Numbered from the stretch's first letter, positions 43,118-52,570 are shown. The stretch is DNA of 64,000 bases from Asticcacaulis excentricus CB 48 (GCF_000175215.2 NC_014816.1:1547001-1611000), one strand, 5' to 3'. Notes: generated by a model not told the origin, from the sequence alone. Program-made: numbers and translations.

Positions 43118-44002
43118 CTAAAAGGCAAAGTTTTTGGGTCTTCTGGTTCCGGTGCCTGAAAAATCAGAGTGGTACCAATCACTCGGCTGCCACTGCGGTA
43201 GCGACGTAAATTTCACCGGCTTCCAAGGCCGTTCTTCGAAATCAACGTCTTGGCCAAGATGGGCACCAAACTGACCTGCAAGAAGAACGATGACGGCTGA
43301 TACGGCGTCAATCACATGCTCCATCTTGGCCTGGTCGAAGGCTACCTCCCTATTGTGTTTTACAGCGTTATAGGCCTTGTACCAAGGCAGAGGCGCAGAG
43401 GCGCTTGCCCAAGCGGCAAAAGGCTGCCTGTTGGGGATCGTATGATACTGTACGAATTTCAGCTCGAACTCTGAAAGTCGCATGGCAGGGCCTACCTTGC
43501 AATAATCATTCATTGTGAACCTCGAGCCTGACGGTGTGTAATTGTTGGCAGTCATAATGCCCTTTAGGTGCATCTCGACCTCGGTACAGGCAATCAGCAG
43601 GAGATTGCGGAATGCGTGGCCGTAAGTTGAGAAGTTGGCCTCTGTCGGCTCTACGGTCAGAAACAAATCGTCTAAGGTGGACAAGATAAAGTGCAATTGG
43701 CGCAAAGCGTCGGCCCGATAAACCTTTTCATCGCTGAGAGGGGTAATTGAACTGGGAAAGTCCAAACGCGGATAGCTTGGCCTTGCAATACGCGGATAAT
43801 ACTGACCAGGTGTGATATTTAGCTTGTGAATCACGTGCGGGCTCATATCGTCAGCGACAAGCGTCACAACGTCCTCTCCAGGGCCTTCCGTCAGAGTTGA
43901 AGTCAATGTACTAGGCTGCATCATATTGCGCGCGTTCGGTTTATCCACCTCCCATATGGTCTGCCCGAACCCTAGGCTATTCACTGCGACATAATAATCC
44001 AT
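43118..44002 (-). CDS. Hypothetical island protein
   Basis: A 294-residue protein from ATG 44002 (MDYYVAVNSLGFGQTIWEVD, AGGGAG 6 bases upstream). It has no signal peptide or membrane helix. The central part is helical (LRQLHFILSTLDDLFLTVEPTEANFSTYGHAFRNLLLIACTEVEMHLKGI). Near residue 215 is WYKAYNAVKHNREVAF, a pattern of a kind seen in HEPN-like helical domains, but I cannot confirm the RxxxxH catalytic motif. No function is assigned. It lies just inside the island and is followed by nothing in its direction. Confidence 0.65.
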   Translation of the reverse strand: MDYYVAVNSLGFGQTIWEVDKPNARNMMQPSTLTSTLTEGPGEDVVTLVADDMSPHVIHKLNITPGQYYPRIARPSYPRLDFPSSITPLSDEKVYRADALRQLHFILSTLDDLFLTVEPTEANFSTYGHAFRNLLLIACTEVEMHLKGIMTANNYTPSGSRFTMNDYCKVGPAMRLSEFELKFVQYHTIPNRQPFAAWASASAPLPWYKAYNAVKHNREVAFDQAKMEHVIDAVSAVIVLLAGQFGAHLGQDVDFEERPWKPVKFTSLPQWQPSDWYHSDFSGTGTRRPKNFAF

Positions 44003-44156
44003 GGCAGCTCCCTCTGGCTGCGCTTGTGGACTGGCTGTATCCATCCTGGTGCGCGCCAATAATTATACCACACGGAGAATTCGGTTGCCCGTTGCGTCCA
44101 CACGACAGTGCCCGCCTTTGGGTATTGTGACGTGCTCCCTATTTCCTGTCAGCCCC

Positions 44157-44819
44157 CTACTCCGACAACAGGGGTTTAAGCTTCTGCCAAGCTTCGGGCT
44201 CTCGAAACTCGGCATACTGGCGGTCCAACTCCGTCATGGCTTCTTCAGGCTGACCGTTACGTTTCAAGAGGAAGGCCACGGTGAGAAAATGCTGGGTATA
44301 GTTATAAAAGGCAAGACCCTTCCCCTCGCTATAGTATGCTCTCAGCCACTTGATAGCGTCAGGAAGCGCGTCGATTTTGTGGCACATTTGCCAAAACTTG
44401 GTCGCTTCCTCGACCGCTTGGCCGACGACGTATTTGCGCCGCTGAAGGATTGGTGTTGGCCCTTCGATGTAAGACATCTGAAGTGCGCTTCCCTGAGGAT
44501 GGAAGCACAAGTCCAACTTTGCGGACTTGTTCGAGCGATGCCATGCCACCTTCTTACCTGAGAGGTGTGGTACAAAGTCGAGTGACACGCCCCACATGGG
44601 CACAAATATGCCGCCTTTTAACTTTGAAAATTTGAACACTTGGCGGATAGGTGCATCGTCGCCTCGAACCCATATTAAGTCATTGACCGCTTCAAACCCC
44701 TTATTTGCCAAGAGGCGCTCCACTTCGCCGTGGAGCATCGCATGCAGGCGCGAATTGGTCACCTCTTCGAACACCTTCGGGCGAAAGAGATTGAGTAATT
44801 CGGAAAACACGCGTTTCAA
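44157..44819 (-). CDS. Hypothetical island protein (DUF4304-like, uncertain)
   Basis: A 220-residue soluble protein. The region EVERLLANKGFEAVNDLIWVRGDDAPIRQVFKFSKLKGGIFVPMWGVSLDFV (in pieces) loosely resembles DUF4304, which reads as long-chain-GF-strand-strand. The C-terminus is helical (FLLKRNGQPEEAMTELDRQYAEF). The only in-frame start near the 5' end is a TTG at 44819 with a poor binding site, so the true start is unsure. It lies between the unknown gene at 43118 and the mobilisation module, same direction. Confidence 0.6.
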   Translation of the reverse strand: MKRVFSELLNLFRPKVFEEVTNSRLHAMLHGEVERLLANKGFEAVNDLIWVRGDDAPIRQVFKFSKLKGGIFVPMWGVSLDFVPHLSGKKVAWHRSNKSAKLDLCFHPQGSALQMSYIEGPTPILQRRKYVVGQAVEEATKFWQMCHKIDALPDAIKWLRAYYSEGKGLAFYNYTQHFLTVAFLLKRNGQPEEAMTELDRQYAEFREPEAWQKLKPLLSE

Positions 44820-45055
44820 TCTTTCCCATTCATCATCTCTTGGCGGCTGTCAGATTGAGGTCCCATCCGTGAATCGTCAACGGCCGAATTGCAACTCGTG
44901 CTCATCACCTGAAACAGCTGCTTCCCTATGCAGATCTGTATTTATCGGGGATGCGAACTCACGAGCAGGCGGGGACATGGCCAAACCAAGTCGAGATCAA
45001 GTCTAGTGAGCAGTGTCGCTGCCACGTTTGGCTTAAACCCGAGCCAACTCGACAT

Positions 45056-45781
45056 TTAACGAGGGATGTCAGGTTCAACGACAATGTTGCACTTCTGAGC
45101 CACACCCCTTTTCCTCGCCAACTCGCGGCACCGGCCCAAAGCCTTCCTGTTCTGCTCTCTCAATTTCTCGCCTTGGACAATTTCAGCCCAAGCCTCTGGT
45201 CTTTCCGCCTGCATCAGGACCGCACCTGCCTCCCACCGACCGGTCCCCACCAGTGCGGCCGCTACATTGGTTCTGACTTCCAGCGGCAGAAGTCCCAGTA
45301 TGAACAGCACTAGGAGGACGCCGGCCACCAACCCGAGGCCACCGGCGATAAACAAATACCTCCACCATTCCTGCCGATCCTGCACATGGCTGGCGATCCG
45401 TTGGAGTGTGACGGCCGCACTATCAAACCGCTGCGCCTTTTGCTCAAGCGCTGTAACTGAAGATCGAAGGAGATCCGACCCTGCCCGCTCAAAGTCCTGA
45501 ACGCCTCCTTTGAGCGCCGGCATTGCCTCAATGGTTTCCAGCCGATCAGCGATGTCTACGCAAACCTCTTTGATTTCCGCCAAATCCTGCGCATAGTCAG
45601 GTTTTGCCTGAATCACTTCGACCTGATCGAAAAGGGCCTCGACGCCCTGTCGGATAAGCTTGAGCTCCGCCGCTGTCGCCGCCCCGCGCTTGTCGACCGC
45701 ATTGCGCAGCCCATCAAACGCTTTCGTGGCGGCCTCGGCCTCATCTCTGTCGGCGCCCTTGGGCCTTGTCTCGTCAACCAT
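45056..45781 (-). CDS. DUF6118-family protein downstream of relaxase
   Basis: A 241-residue protein. The N-terminal two thirds are helical and coiled coil (RDEAEAATKAFDGLRNAVDKRGAATAAELKLIRQGVEALFDQVEVI in register). One TM follows at about 145-165 (YLFIAGGLGLVAGVLLVLFIL), then a C-terminal domain with two Cys. This matches DUF6118 proteins, which commonly follow traA in alphaproteobacterial mobile elements. It begins 17 bp after the traA stop. A role in conjugation (membrane anchoring or regulation) is suggested by context only. Confidence 0.82.
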   Translation of the reverse strand: MVDETRPKGADRDEAEAATKAFDGLRNAVDKRGAATAAELKLIRQGVEALFDQVEVIQAKPDYAQDLAEIKEVCVDIADRLETIEAMPALKGGVQDFERAGSDLLRSSVTALEQKAQRFDSAAVTLQRIASHVQDRQEWWRYLFIAGGLGLVAGVLLVLFILGLLPLEVRTNVAAALVGTGRWEAGAVLMQAERPEAWAEIVQGEKLREQNRKALGRCRELARKRGVAQKCNIVVEPDIPR

Positions 45782-45798
45782 AGTCGCCCCCTCCCCCT

Positions 45799-48700
45799 CT
45801 ACCGCTCAATCCCCCGGTCCCGCTCCAGACCGCGTTGAAACTTGCGCTCAAGCTCCCGGCTGAGACTCTCCTGGCTCTGGTCTCGGCTCTGTTCACGGCC
45901 AAGCCCAAACTCTTTGCGCCGATAACGCAGATGGGATTCCATCAGCGGGTCACGGGCGATCTCCCTCGCCGTCTCCTGCATCCTCTGTTCAAGAGCGTGT
46001 CGCGCGTCCGCATGCTGCCAGCCCCTGAGACGGTCATGCTGTTCAGTCAGCGTCTTCCAGCGCCCGACCATCCGGTCGGCCCTGACAGCCGGGTCAGCGA
46101 GGGCCTGACGCTCCTGCGACAGGCCCTTGATCAGGGCCTGCGTCCTTGCCTCACCTGTCAGTTCCTTTATGGCCCGCCGCATACCGGGTGCGTGTTCCAG
46201 CCCAGAAGCCATGACACTGGCCGCACCCGGTTGCGCCTTTTCGAGCGCTTCTTCCGCATGCCGCAAGGCCTGCTTCTGCCCTTCGAGGACAGGCAATCCT
46301 TTTTTCTCCATCGTCTGGATGTCGCCATAAGCCCGGGCATAACGATCCGCGGCCTTCTCCAGAGGTGAGCGGCTGCCTCCAAACGGCAAATCTCTTTCAG
46401 GCTTTTGTGTCCGCCAAACCTTATGCGGTATGCGTTCGCTGTCGATGCCGATGTCTTTGTTGATGTCGGTCACTGGCAGTTTCAAGCCAGCAAACATGTC
46501 GCGTTTTATCTGGGCTGCTGACGCTGCATCGACGCTTCGGTCACGCTCCTGCCTGACCTCTGATTGTGACCCGTCCACTGCCTCTGGCACTGATTCCGGG
46601 GCTGCCCCTTGCCGCGCGGGATAGATGATGTCGCTGTTCATACCGCGCCGCTGTGCGAAGCCTGTGGTGGCTACGGTGCTTATGACCGGCTGTCCGGTGT
46701 CGTGGCGTCGGCCGCTTGAATCCACATAGTCCAGAACCGTCTCCTTTGAGCCGGAACGGCTTAAGCTCCGGGTCAGGTCCCGATGACCATCGAACTGATC
46801 CTGACCAGCATAGAGGGTGGCATCGTCCCTGTGCCGGGTCATGGACACATAAGTCATGTGCCGGTCCATGGTGTCTGACGCCAGCACATAGGCACGGTCC
46901 ACGGTGGCCCCCTGCGTCTTATGGATGGTGGTCGCATAGCCATGGTCGAAGGCCTTGTACTCGGACGCGTTGATTTGAACGTCGGTCTGGCTGCCATCAG
47001 GCCTAACGATCAGCTTGTTGTTTTCGATGCCCTCGACGGTTCCCAGCGTGCCGTTCTTTACGCCCATCTCCCGGTCATTTTGCAGGAAGACCAGACGGTC
47101 GCCTTCGGTGAAGTTCCGCTGGCCATCGTCCGTGTTGAAGGGGACGTCTTCGCCCTTCAGATGCCCCCTTGCCTTCAGCTCCTCACGGATGCCGTTGTTG
47201 AGCTCACGCACATCCACACGCCGATGCGCCATGGCGGCGCGTGACCCGTCGGGCCGGGCTTCGACGTCCTTTACATAGTCCCGGACAAGTGCGGTTGTTG
47301 CTTCGCTCTGATCGGCTTTGAGGTGCACGTGGCCGTGCTCTATGTAGGCTGCCAGTCCTTGAGCTGTACGCTGGGTCGCAAAGGCTTTCGATGCGTCTCG
47401 TTGCCAGTCGCTGCGCTGGCGACGGATGTCTTCGACGGAGGCATGGCCCACCCGTTCGGCAATGGCCCGGAAGGGCGCGCCGGCACCGATGGCCTGAAGC
47501 TGCTCGTGGTCACCCACCAGCACCAGCTTGGCACCCGTGCGCTCAGCTTCCGATACAAACCGGTCCATCTGGCGGGAGCCGATCATACCGGCTTCGTCGA
47601 TGACCAGAACATCGCCTGGGCCAAGCTCAGACGTGCCCATCTTCCAGCGCGTATCCCATGAGGCCAGGGTACGTCCTTCGATGCCCGCACTCTCCTCCAG
47701 ACCACCCACCGCCTTGCCGGCCAGGGCCGCTCCATGCACGGTGTAGCCTTGCGCTTCCCACGCCTCTTTGGCGGCCGACAAAAGCGTGCTTTTGCCGGCG
47801 CCGGCAAAGCCCACAACGACGGCAATCTGCGCATCGCCGGTGATGTGACGGACTGCGTCTTTCTGCTCATCGCTCATGCCGACATCTTTGAGGCTGCGTT
47901 CACGTTCGGCGGCGGATACATCCTCTGGCAAACTCGATGAAACGCTGCGCCGTATCGCCTCATCCTGACGGGCTATGGCACGCTCTATGTAACGGTCTGC
48001 GACGGTGTGATCTGAACGCTGCGCCATAGCCTCGACATGGCTTGCCGTGCGCGTTTCCACTTCGACGAGTTCGCGCGTGGAATAGCGTGTACCGTCAGGA
48101 CCTACGGCCAGTCGCACCAGTTCATCTGACGCCATGACCGTTGTGAAGAGGGACTGATATTCTGAGGCGTCCTCATTGATGTAGCGATGAAGTGTTCGGG
48201 CGATATCTGTGCGGTCGAAGACGCTCTTCTCTCCGGTGATCAGGGTAAGGACCTGATTGGGGTTCTGACGGATCAGATCGGCATTGCGTACCCTCGCCTC
48301 CTCGGCCAGACGTTCGCGTTCTACAGATTGACCGCGTCTGTCCATCTGTGTGGCGTGCACCCCCACATGCTGGGTGGGTTCAATCTCGAGGCCGCGTTCC
48401 TGATGTGAGCGGTGATCAATGCGCACATCGTGTCCGGCCAGAGCCAGCGCCTGATTGGTGCGTTCTTCCCACTCCAGTCGCAAGGCCTTCAGCTGCGCAT
48501 CGGTTGTCGGCTTGTCGTGCGCCTTCAGCCATTTGTTCTCGCGTTCGAGGTCGCTCTTCTCGCCGAGGCCGTTCGCTGTCACCTCGCGGGTCGTGATCAG
48601 GATATGCGCATGGTGATTGCGCTCATCCATAGCCTCATCGGGGGCATGGATGGCGAAGTCCACGGCCACACCATACGTGTCGGCCACAGACTGGGAGAAC

Positions 48701-49023
48701 TCTCTCACCAGTTCTAAGCGCTGGTCGGCATTGAGTTCATGCGGCAGGGCGACTTCGAATTCACGGGCGACGCGGGCGTCGTTTCGCTTTTCGGCCATCT
48801 CCGCCGCATTCCACAGTTGCTCACGGTCGCGTGCCCATTCGGCATCCACACCCTCCGGCAGGACGATCTCTGTCTCCTCCACCCCGCTTTTGCGGGTGTA
48901 GTCATGCGTGAGGCCATCGCGTTCGTTGGTGAGTTTGGTGCCTGAGCGATAGGCGGCCGCGGCCACGGCGGAGCGACCCGACCCGCGGGAAATGGGCTTC
49001 ATGCTCAGGTGGTAGATGGCCAT
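45799..49023 (-). CDS. traA: Ti-type conjugative relaxase/helicase TraA (MobQ)
   Basis: Nicks oriT, stays bound to the 5' end and unwinds the strand to be transferred; 1,074 residues. The N-terminal MobA/MobL relaxase domain (MAIYHLSMKPISRGSGRSAVAAAAYRSG in register) has the metal-binding His cluster in NHHAHILITTREV (about 134-147). The RecD-like helicase has Walker A GFAGAGKSTLL (about 403-413), the DEAG motif VLVIDEAGMIG and a late ATTIHKTQGATVDRAYVLAS. A coiled C-terminal region completes it. It is divergent from traD and traG, with oriT between. It appears intact. Confidence 0.95.
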   Translation of the reverse strand: MAIYHLSMKPISRGSGRSAVAAAAYRSGTKLTNERDGLTHDYTRKSGVEETEIVLPEGVDAEWARDREQLWNAAEMAEKRNDARVAREFEVALPHELNADQRLELVREFSQSVADTYGVAVDFAIHAPDEAMDERNHHAHILITTREVTANGLGEKSDLERENKWLKAHDKPTTDAQLKALRLEWEERTNQALALAGHDVRIDHRSHQERGLEIEPTQHVGVHATQMDRRGQSVERERLAEEARVRNADLIRQNPNQVLTLITGEKSVFDRTDIARTLHRYINEDASEYQSLFTTVMASDELVRLAVGPDGTRYSTRELVEVETRTASHVEAMAQRSDHTVADRYIERAIARQDEAIRRSVSSSLPEDVSAAERERSLKDVGMSDEQKDAVRHITGDAQIAVVVGFAGAGKSTLLSAAKEAWEAQGYTVHGAALAGKAVGGLEESAGIEGRTLASWDTRWKMGTSELGPGDVLVIDEAGMIGSRQMDRFVSEAERTGAKLVLVGDHEQLQAIGAGAPFRAIAERVGHASVEDIRRQRSDWQRDASKAFATQRTAQGLAAYIEHGHVHLKADQSEATTALVRDYVKDVEARPDGSRAAMAHRRVDVRELNNGIREELKARGHLKGEDVPFNTDDGQRNFTEGDRLVFLQNDREMGVKNGTLGTVEGIENNKLIVRPDGSQTDVQINASEYKAFDHGYATTIHKTQGATVDRAYVLASDTMDRHMTYVSMTRHRDDATLYAGQDQFDGHRDLTRSLSRSGSKETVLDYVDSSGRRHDTGQPVISTVATTGFAQRRGMNSDIIYPARQGAAPESVPEAVDGSQSEVRQERDRSVDAASAAQIKRDMFAGLKLPVTDINKDIGIDSERIPHKVWRTQKPERDLPFGGSRSPLEKAADRYARAYGDIQTMEKKGLPVLEGQKQALRHAEEALEKAQPGAASVMASGLEHAPGMRRAIKELTGEARTQALIKGLSQERQALADPAVRADRMVGRWKTLTEQHDRLRGWQHADARHALEQRMQETAREIARDPLMESHLRYRRKEFGLGREQSRDQSQESLSRELERKFQRGLERDRGIER

Positions 49024-49211
49024 GATCCGCTCTCAGGCAAAATCCAGACGACACGCCAGAACACTCGGAGACAAACGCAGACGCTACAGGACGATACGGA
49101 ACGCGGCACAACGCCAGGCCGGACCCTGCACTGCGAGGACAGGCTTCGCCGACACCAGGGTACGCCACATACGGGGTGCGGGGGCGGTGCCCCAGCGACT
49201 TGCCTTTTCCT

Positions 49212-49268
49212 CGCATCGCGTTTGGCGATGCGGCGCCTGAGTTGCGAAGCAACTCGTAAGTGCGCCCT
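49212..49268 (+). other. oriT: Origin of transfer (oriT), RSF1010/MobQ type
   Basis: The inverted repeat GAGTTGC-GAA-GCAACTC (49239-49255) is followed one base later by TAAGTGCGCCCT (49257-49268), the conserved nic-region string of RSF1010/IncQ and Ti-type origins. A second hairpin (CGCATCGC with GCGATGCG, 49212-49232) lies before it. Position between divergent traA and traD/traG is the classical one. The relaxase encoded alongside is of the matching MobQ family. Confidence 0.9.
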
Positions 49269-49347
49269 TCAAACCCCTTGCTTCGCCGGGTTTCTCAGGT
49301 GTGCTGCGCGGTTTGTGCGCGTCCGGACAGGCCGGATTATCGGAACG

Positions 49348-49381
49348 ATACCACAATAGAGATTGCGCGCAATGGTGGTAT
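49348..49381. promoter_or_regulatory. Nested palindromes upstream of traD-traG
   Basis: ATACCAC (49348) and GTGGTAT (49375-49381) form an outer inverted repeat around the perfect palindrome ATTGCGCGCAAT (49362-49373). It lies between oriT and traD and is a likely binding site for a transfer-gene regulator. The rest of 49,024-49,502 is the traA leader and GC-rich spacer without a gene. Confidence 0.5.
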
Positions 49382-49502
49382 TTGCTATCGTCTCACGTGC
49401 CGCGTTGGTAGCGGGCTGGTCTGTAGACGTTTCGTCTGATTTGACCACCGGTCAGCTGGCGACGCGTGTGTGTGGCGGTTGGTGTCTCGCAAAGGGGGTT
49501 CC

Positions 49503-49772
49503 ATGTCGCGTAAATCCATTGAAGAACGGCTGGCGCAGCTTGAGGCGCAGCGGAAGTCACTGCAGGCACGGTTGTCGAAGGACGAGCGTGCCCGGGATAC
49601 GCGCCGCAAGGTGCTGCTGGGGGCTCTGGTTCTGCATCGTCTTGAAGAGGGCCGCGAGAGTGGCGCGGACTATCTGCGCGACTTTATCCAGCGCGAGTTA
49701 CCGGGCTTTCTGACGCGCGACATCGACAGGCGTCTGTTCGAGGATCTGATCGGTCCGGGCAAGACCGGTTAG
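49503..49772 (+). CDS. traD: TraD-type small mobilisation protein
   Basis: An 89-residue protein from ATG 49503 (AAAGGGGG upstream). It starts MSRKSIEERLAQLEAQRKSLQARLSKDERARDTRRKVLLGALVL in register, a coiled coil then a basic helix. Proteins of this form (conjugal transfer TraD, MobC-like) help the relaxase bind oriT. The C-terminal part (RDFIQRELPGFLTRDIDRRLF) suits a ribbon-helix or helical DNA-binding module. It is the first gene right of oriT, 22 bp before traG. Confidence 0.82.
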   Translation: MSRKSIEERLAQLEAQRKSLQARLSKDERARDTRRKVLLGALVLHRLEEGRESGADYLRDFIQRELPGFLTRDIDRRLFEDLIGPGKTG

Positions 49773-49794
49773 AGAGTCTCACGGGGGCAAGGGG

Positions 49795-51471
49795 ATGAGC
49801 AGTTCTGTTCTTCGGGTGTTACGCGCACTTCGCAAGGGTCTGGTGCGCGCGGTGCGTGACCCCTTGGGGGCTTTCCTGTGGCTTATCAGCACGCCGGTTC
49901 GGGTGTGGAAGCCCGTCCTGTACGCCCTTGTGGTGTCCGTTGTGATTTTGATTTTGCTGGCGCTTCTGTCTGAGTGGATTGAGGGCCAGTTTTATCTGAT
50001 CGGCATCGGCGGAAAGCCCCTGAAGAGGGTACTTGATCTGATCGTGGTCGGCATCGTACTTGCGGTGCTGTGGCGTCTTCTGGTCAAGCCGCTTCTTGAT
50101 CATCTGGGTGATGGGGATGGATCAGATACCCATGGCTCAGCGCGCTTTGCTGAGAAGCGGGAGATTGCTGCGGTTACGCGCGGGCATGAGGGGCTTCTGA
50201 TCGGCCGGGATAGGAGTACAAGCAAGCTCATCCGTTATTCAGGCCCGGCGCATCTTCTGACCCTGGCACCGACACGATCGGGCAAGGGCGTGGGGACGGT
50301 TATTCCAAACCTCCTCGTGCAGTACCGTTCGGTCGTTTGTGTGGATCCCAAGGGCGAGAACGCCCGCATTACCGCGCGCGCCCGATCGGCATTTGGGCCG
50401 GTCTATATTCTGGATCCCTTCGGCGTGACGGGAAAGCCTTCGGCTTCGTTCAATCCGCTGGCGGCTCTGGATCCCGACAGTCCGGATATTGCTGAGGACG
50501 CGGCGTTGCTGGCCGATGCGCTCGTGTGCGATGCCCCAGGCACGGCCGGGGAAGCGCACTGGAATGAAGAAGCCAAGGCTCTGATCACGGGGATTATTCT
50601 CTATATCGCCACTGAAGAGTTTGGATACCGACGCAGTCTGGCGACCTTGCGGGAATATCTGACGCTGGACGTTCCGGAGTTTGCTGATTTACTGGACCGC
50701 ATGCAGGAAACGGACGCCTGCCATGGTCTGATCAGGCGGGCGGCCAACCGGCACCGGTCCAAGGCCGATCGGGAGGCCGCCGGTGTCTTATCGTCAGCGC
50801 AGCGGCACACGCATTTCCTCGACAGTCCGCGCATGACCGAGGTGATGAGCGGGTCGGATTTTGCTTTTGGTGATCTGAAGCAATCCGTGGCCACCGTGTA
50901 TCTGGTTCTGCCGCCCGATCGCCTTGACACCTATGCGCGCTGGCTCAGACTGCTGGTGACGCAAAGTCTCACAGAACTGGTGCGGGCAAAGCGCCCTCTC
51001 CCCTCGCCGGTTTTGTATCTGCTGGATGAGTTTGCAAGCCTCGGCTATCTGTCCTTCGTTGAGCGCGCCATGAGTCTGATGGCGGGCTATGGCGTACAGC
51101 TCTGGCCTATCCTTCAGGACATCCATCAGTTACGCGCCCTCTATGGGCAGCGAGCGGGCACGTTTCTATCCAATGCCGGTGTCCTTCAGGTCTTCGGCGT
51201 CAACGACTATGAGACCTCACGGCTGGTGTCGGATCTGCTGGGTCAGGAGACGGTCGTATTCCAGTCCACGGGCCGCAATATGGACTCCAACAAGAGCGGC
51301 CTTTCCTACAGTGAGCATCACACCGGGCGGCCGCTTCTGACGCCCGATGAGGTGCGTCAGATGCCTTCGGATACACAACTCCTGTTCCTCAATGGTCAAC
51401 GCCCCATTGTGGCAACACGGCTCCGGTACTATGCTGATCCCGAACTGCGGGGCCTTTTTGATGCTGGCTGA
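49795..51471 (+). CDS. traG: Type IV coupling protein TraG (VirD4 family)
   Basis: The ATPase that links the relaxosome to a mating channel. It is 558 residues, somewhat shorter than Ti TraG, with the difference mostly at the C-terminus. There are two N-terminal TMs (about 42-62 and 80-100). Walker A is APTRSGKGVG (about 157-166), then VDPKGENA. Walker B is LYLLDEFASLG (about 406-416), with the late Q in WPILQDIHQLRALYG. It lies 22 bp after traD. Its end overlaps the next gene's start by 11 bases. No virB/trb genes are seen, so a partner element must supply the channel. Confidence 0.94.
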   Translation: MSSSVLRVLRALRKGLVRAVRDPLGAFLWLISTPVRVWKPVLYALVVSVVILILLALLSEWIEGQFYLIGIGGKPLKRVLDLIVVGIVLAVLWRLLVKPLLDHLGDGDGSDTHGSARFAEKREIAAVTRGHEGLLIGRDRSTSKLIRYSGPAHLLTLAPTRSGKGVGTVIPNLLVQYRSVVCVDPKGENARITARARSAFGPVYILDPFGVTGKPSASFNPLAALDPDSPDIAEDAALLADALVCDAPGTAGEAHWNEEAKALITGIILYIATEEFGYRRSLATLREYLTLDVPEFADLLDRMQETDACHGLIRRAANRHRSKADREAAGVLSSAQRHTHFLDSPRMTEVMSGSDFAFGDLKQSVATVYLVLPPDRLDTYARWLRLLVTQSLTELVRAKRPLPSPVLYLLDEFASLGYLSFVERAMSLMAGYGVQLWPILQDIHQLRALYGQRAGTFLSNAGVLQVFGVNDYETSRLVSDLLGQETVVFQSTGRNMDSNKSGLSYSEHHTGRPLLTPDEVRQMPSDTQLLFLNGQRPIVATRLRYYADPELRGLFDAG

Positions 51472-52357
51472 TAAGCTCGAACACCTACCGGATGTGAAAC
51501 GGCGCGAACTGACCCGCGTCGTGCAGATCCTGTTTGACGAGTTCGAGGATGCGACAAAGACCGCGCTCTCCGATAAGCGTAAAGCGGGGCGGATTCTCAA
51601 GATCATCCTGTTCGGCTCCTATGCCCGCGGCGACTGGGTCGAGGACCGCTCTTCCGGCTATCGCTCGGACTATGATCTCCTGATCGTCGTCAACGGTCAG
51701 GCCTTCACCGATCTGCAGGACTACTGGGCCAAAGCCGACGAGCATCTGATCCGGGAACACACCGTCACGGAGCATATCCGCACCCCGGTCAACTTCATCG
51801 TGCACAGTCTCGATGAGGTGAACGACAACCTCGCCCGAGGTCGGCCCTTCTTCGTTGATATCGCCCGCGATGGCATCATGCTTTACGAGGCCCCGGGGCA
51901 TCCGCTGGTCGCGCCAAAGCCGTTGACGGAGGAAGAGCGTTTGGCAGAGGCCAGGGGGCACTATGAGCAGTGGAGCGCCCAAAGTGCTTCTGCCATCAAG
52001 GGGGCTAAATTCTACCTCGGCGAAAAGGACGCTAAGTACGCCGCGTTCTTGCTGCATCAAGCTACAGAAGCCCTTTACCACTGCCTGCTGCTGACTTTGT
52101 CTCTGTACAGTCCAAAAAGCCACCGCATCACCATGCTAAGCTCACAAGCGGAAGCGCTGGATGACCGGTTGAAGAACATCTGGCCGAACGATACCAAGCT
52201 ACATCGGCAAGCCTTTGACAGGCTCAGGCGCGCGTATGTCGAGGCCCGATACTCAGCGAGCTATAGCATCGGGGAGGACGAATTGGCGTGGCTCAGCGAA
52301 CGGGTCGGATTGTTGCAAGAGGCCGTCGAAACATTATGCCGGGAACGGATTTCCTAA
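51461..52357 (+). CDS. MNT-HEPN fusion: nucleotidyltransferase plus HEPN domain
   Basis: A 298-residue protein overlapping traG by 11 bp (ATGCTGGCTGA). The N-terminal minimal nucleotidyltransferase has GSYARGDW (about 51-58) and SDYDLLIVV with its acidic pair. The C-terminal half (about 170-290) is a HEPN-type four-helix domain (AKYAAFLLHQATEALYHCLLL; RAYVEARYSASYSI). Separate MNT and HEPN proteins form toxin-antitoxin pairs in which the MNT modifies and silences the HEPN. A single-chain fusion could be self-silenced. A stabilisation or defence role on the element is inferred. Confidence 0.85.
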   Translation: MLADKLEHLPDVKRRELTRVVQILFDEFEDATKTALSDKRKAGRILKIILFGSYARGDWVEDRSSGYRSDYDLLIVVNGQAFTDLQDYWAKADEHLIREHTVTEHIRTPVNFIVHSLDEVNDNLARGRPFFVDIARDGIMLYEAPGHPLVAPKPLTEEERLAEARGHYEQWSAQSASAIKGAKFYLGEKDAKYAAFLLHQATEALYHCLLLTLSLYSPKSHRITMLSSQAEALDDRLKNIWPNDTKLHRQAFDRLRRAYVEARYSASYSIGEDELAWLSERVGLLQEAVETLCRERIS

Positions 52358-52570
52358 TCGTCGCCCGTCGAACGGTCAGGCGTTCGAGTCACTTAAGCGG
52401 CACCATCACCTTGTTCTCTGAAATCCGCCCAAGGTTGAAAAATCCAGGAAAAACTGATACTTTAGACGCTAGTTGGCCGCTAGCGTCCGCCTTCATCCAA
52501 CTACATCCGAGCGGTTTTGGGGGCCTGCGTGGGGACCTTTTGCGAATAGCGAAAATGAAAGGCCCCCAAA

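Noticed and set aside
42973..43209. 78-residue rightward frame
   Set aside because: No recognisable family, no binding site, and it overlaps the end of the well-supported leftward gene at 43118.
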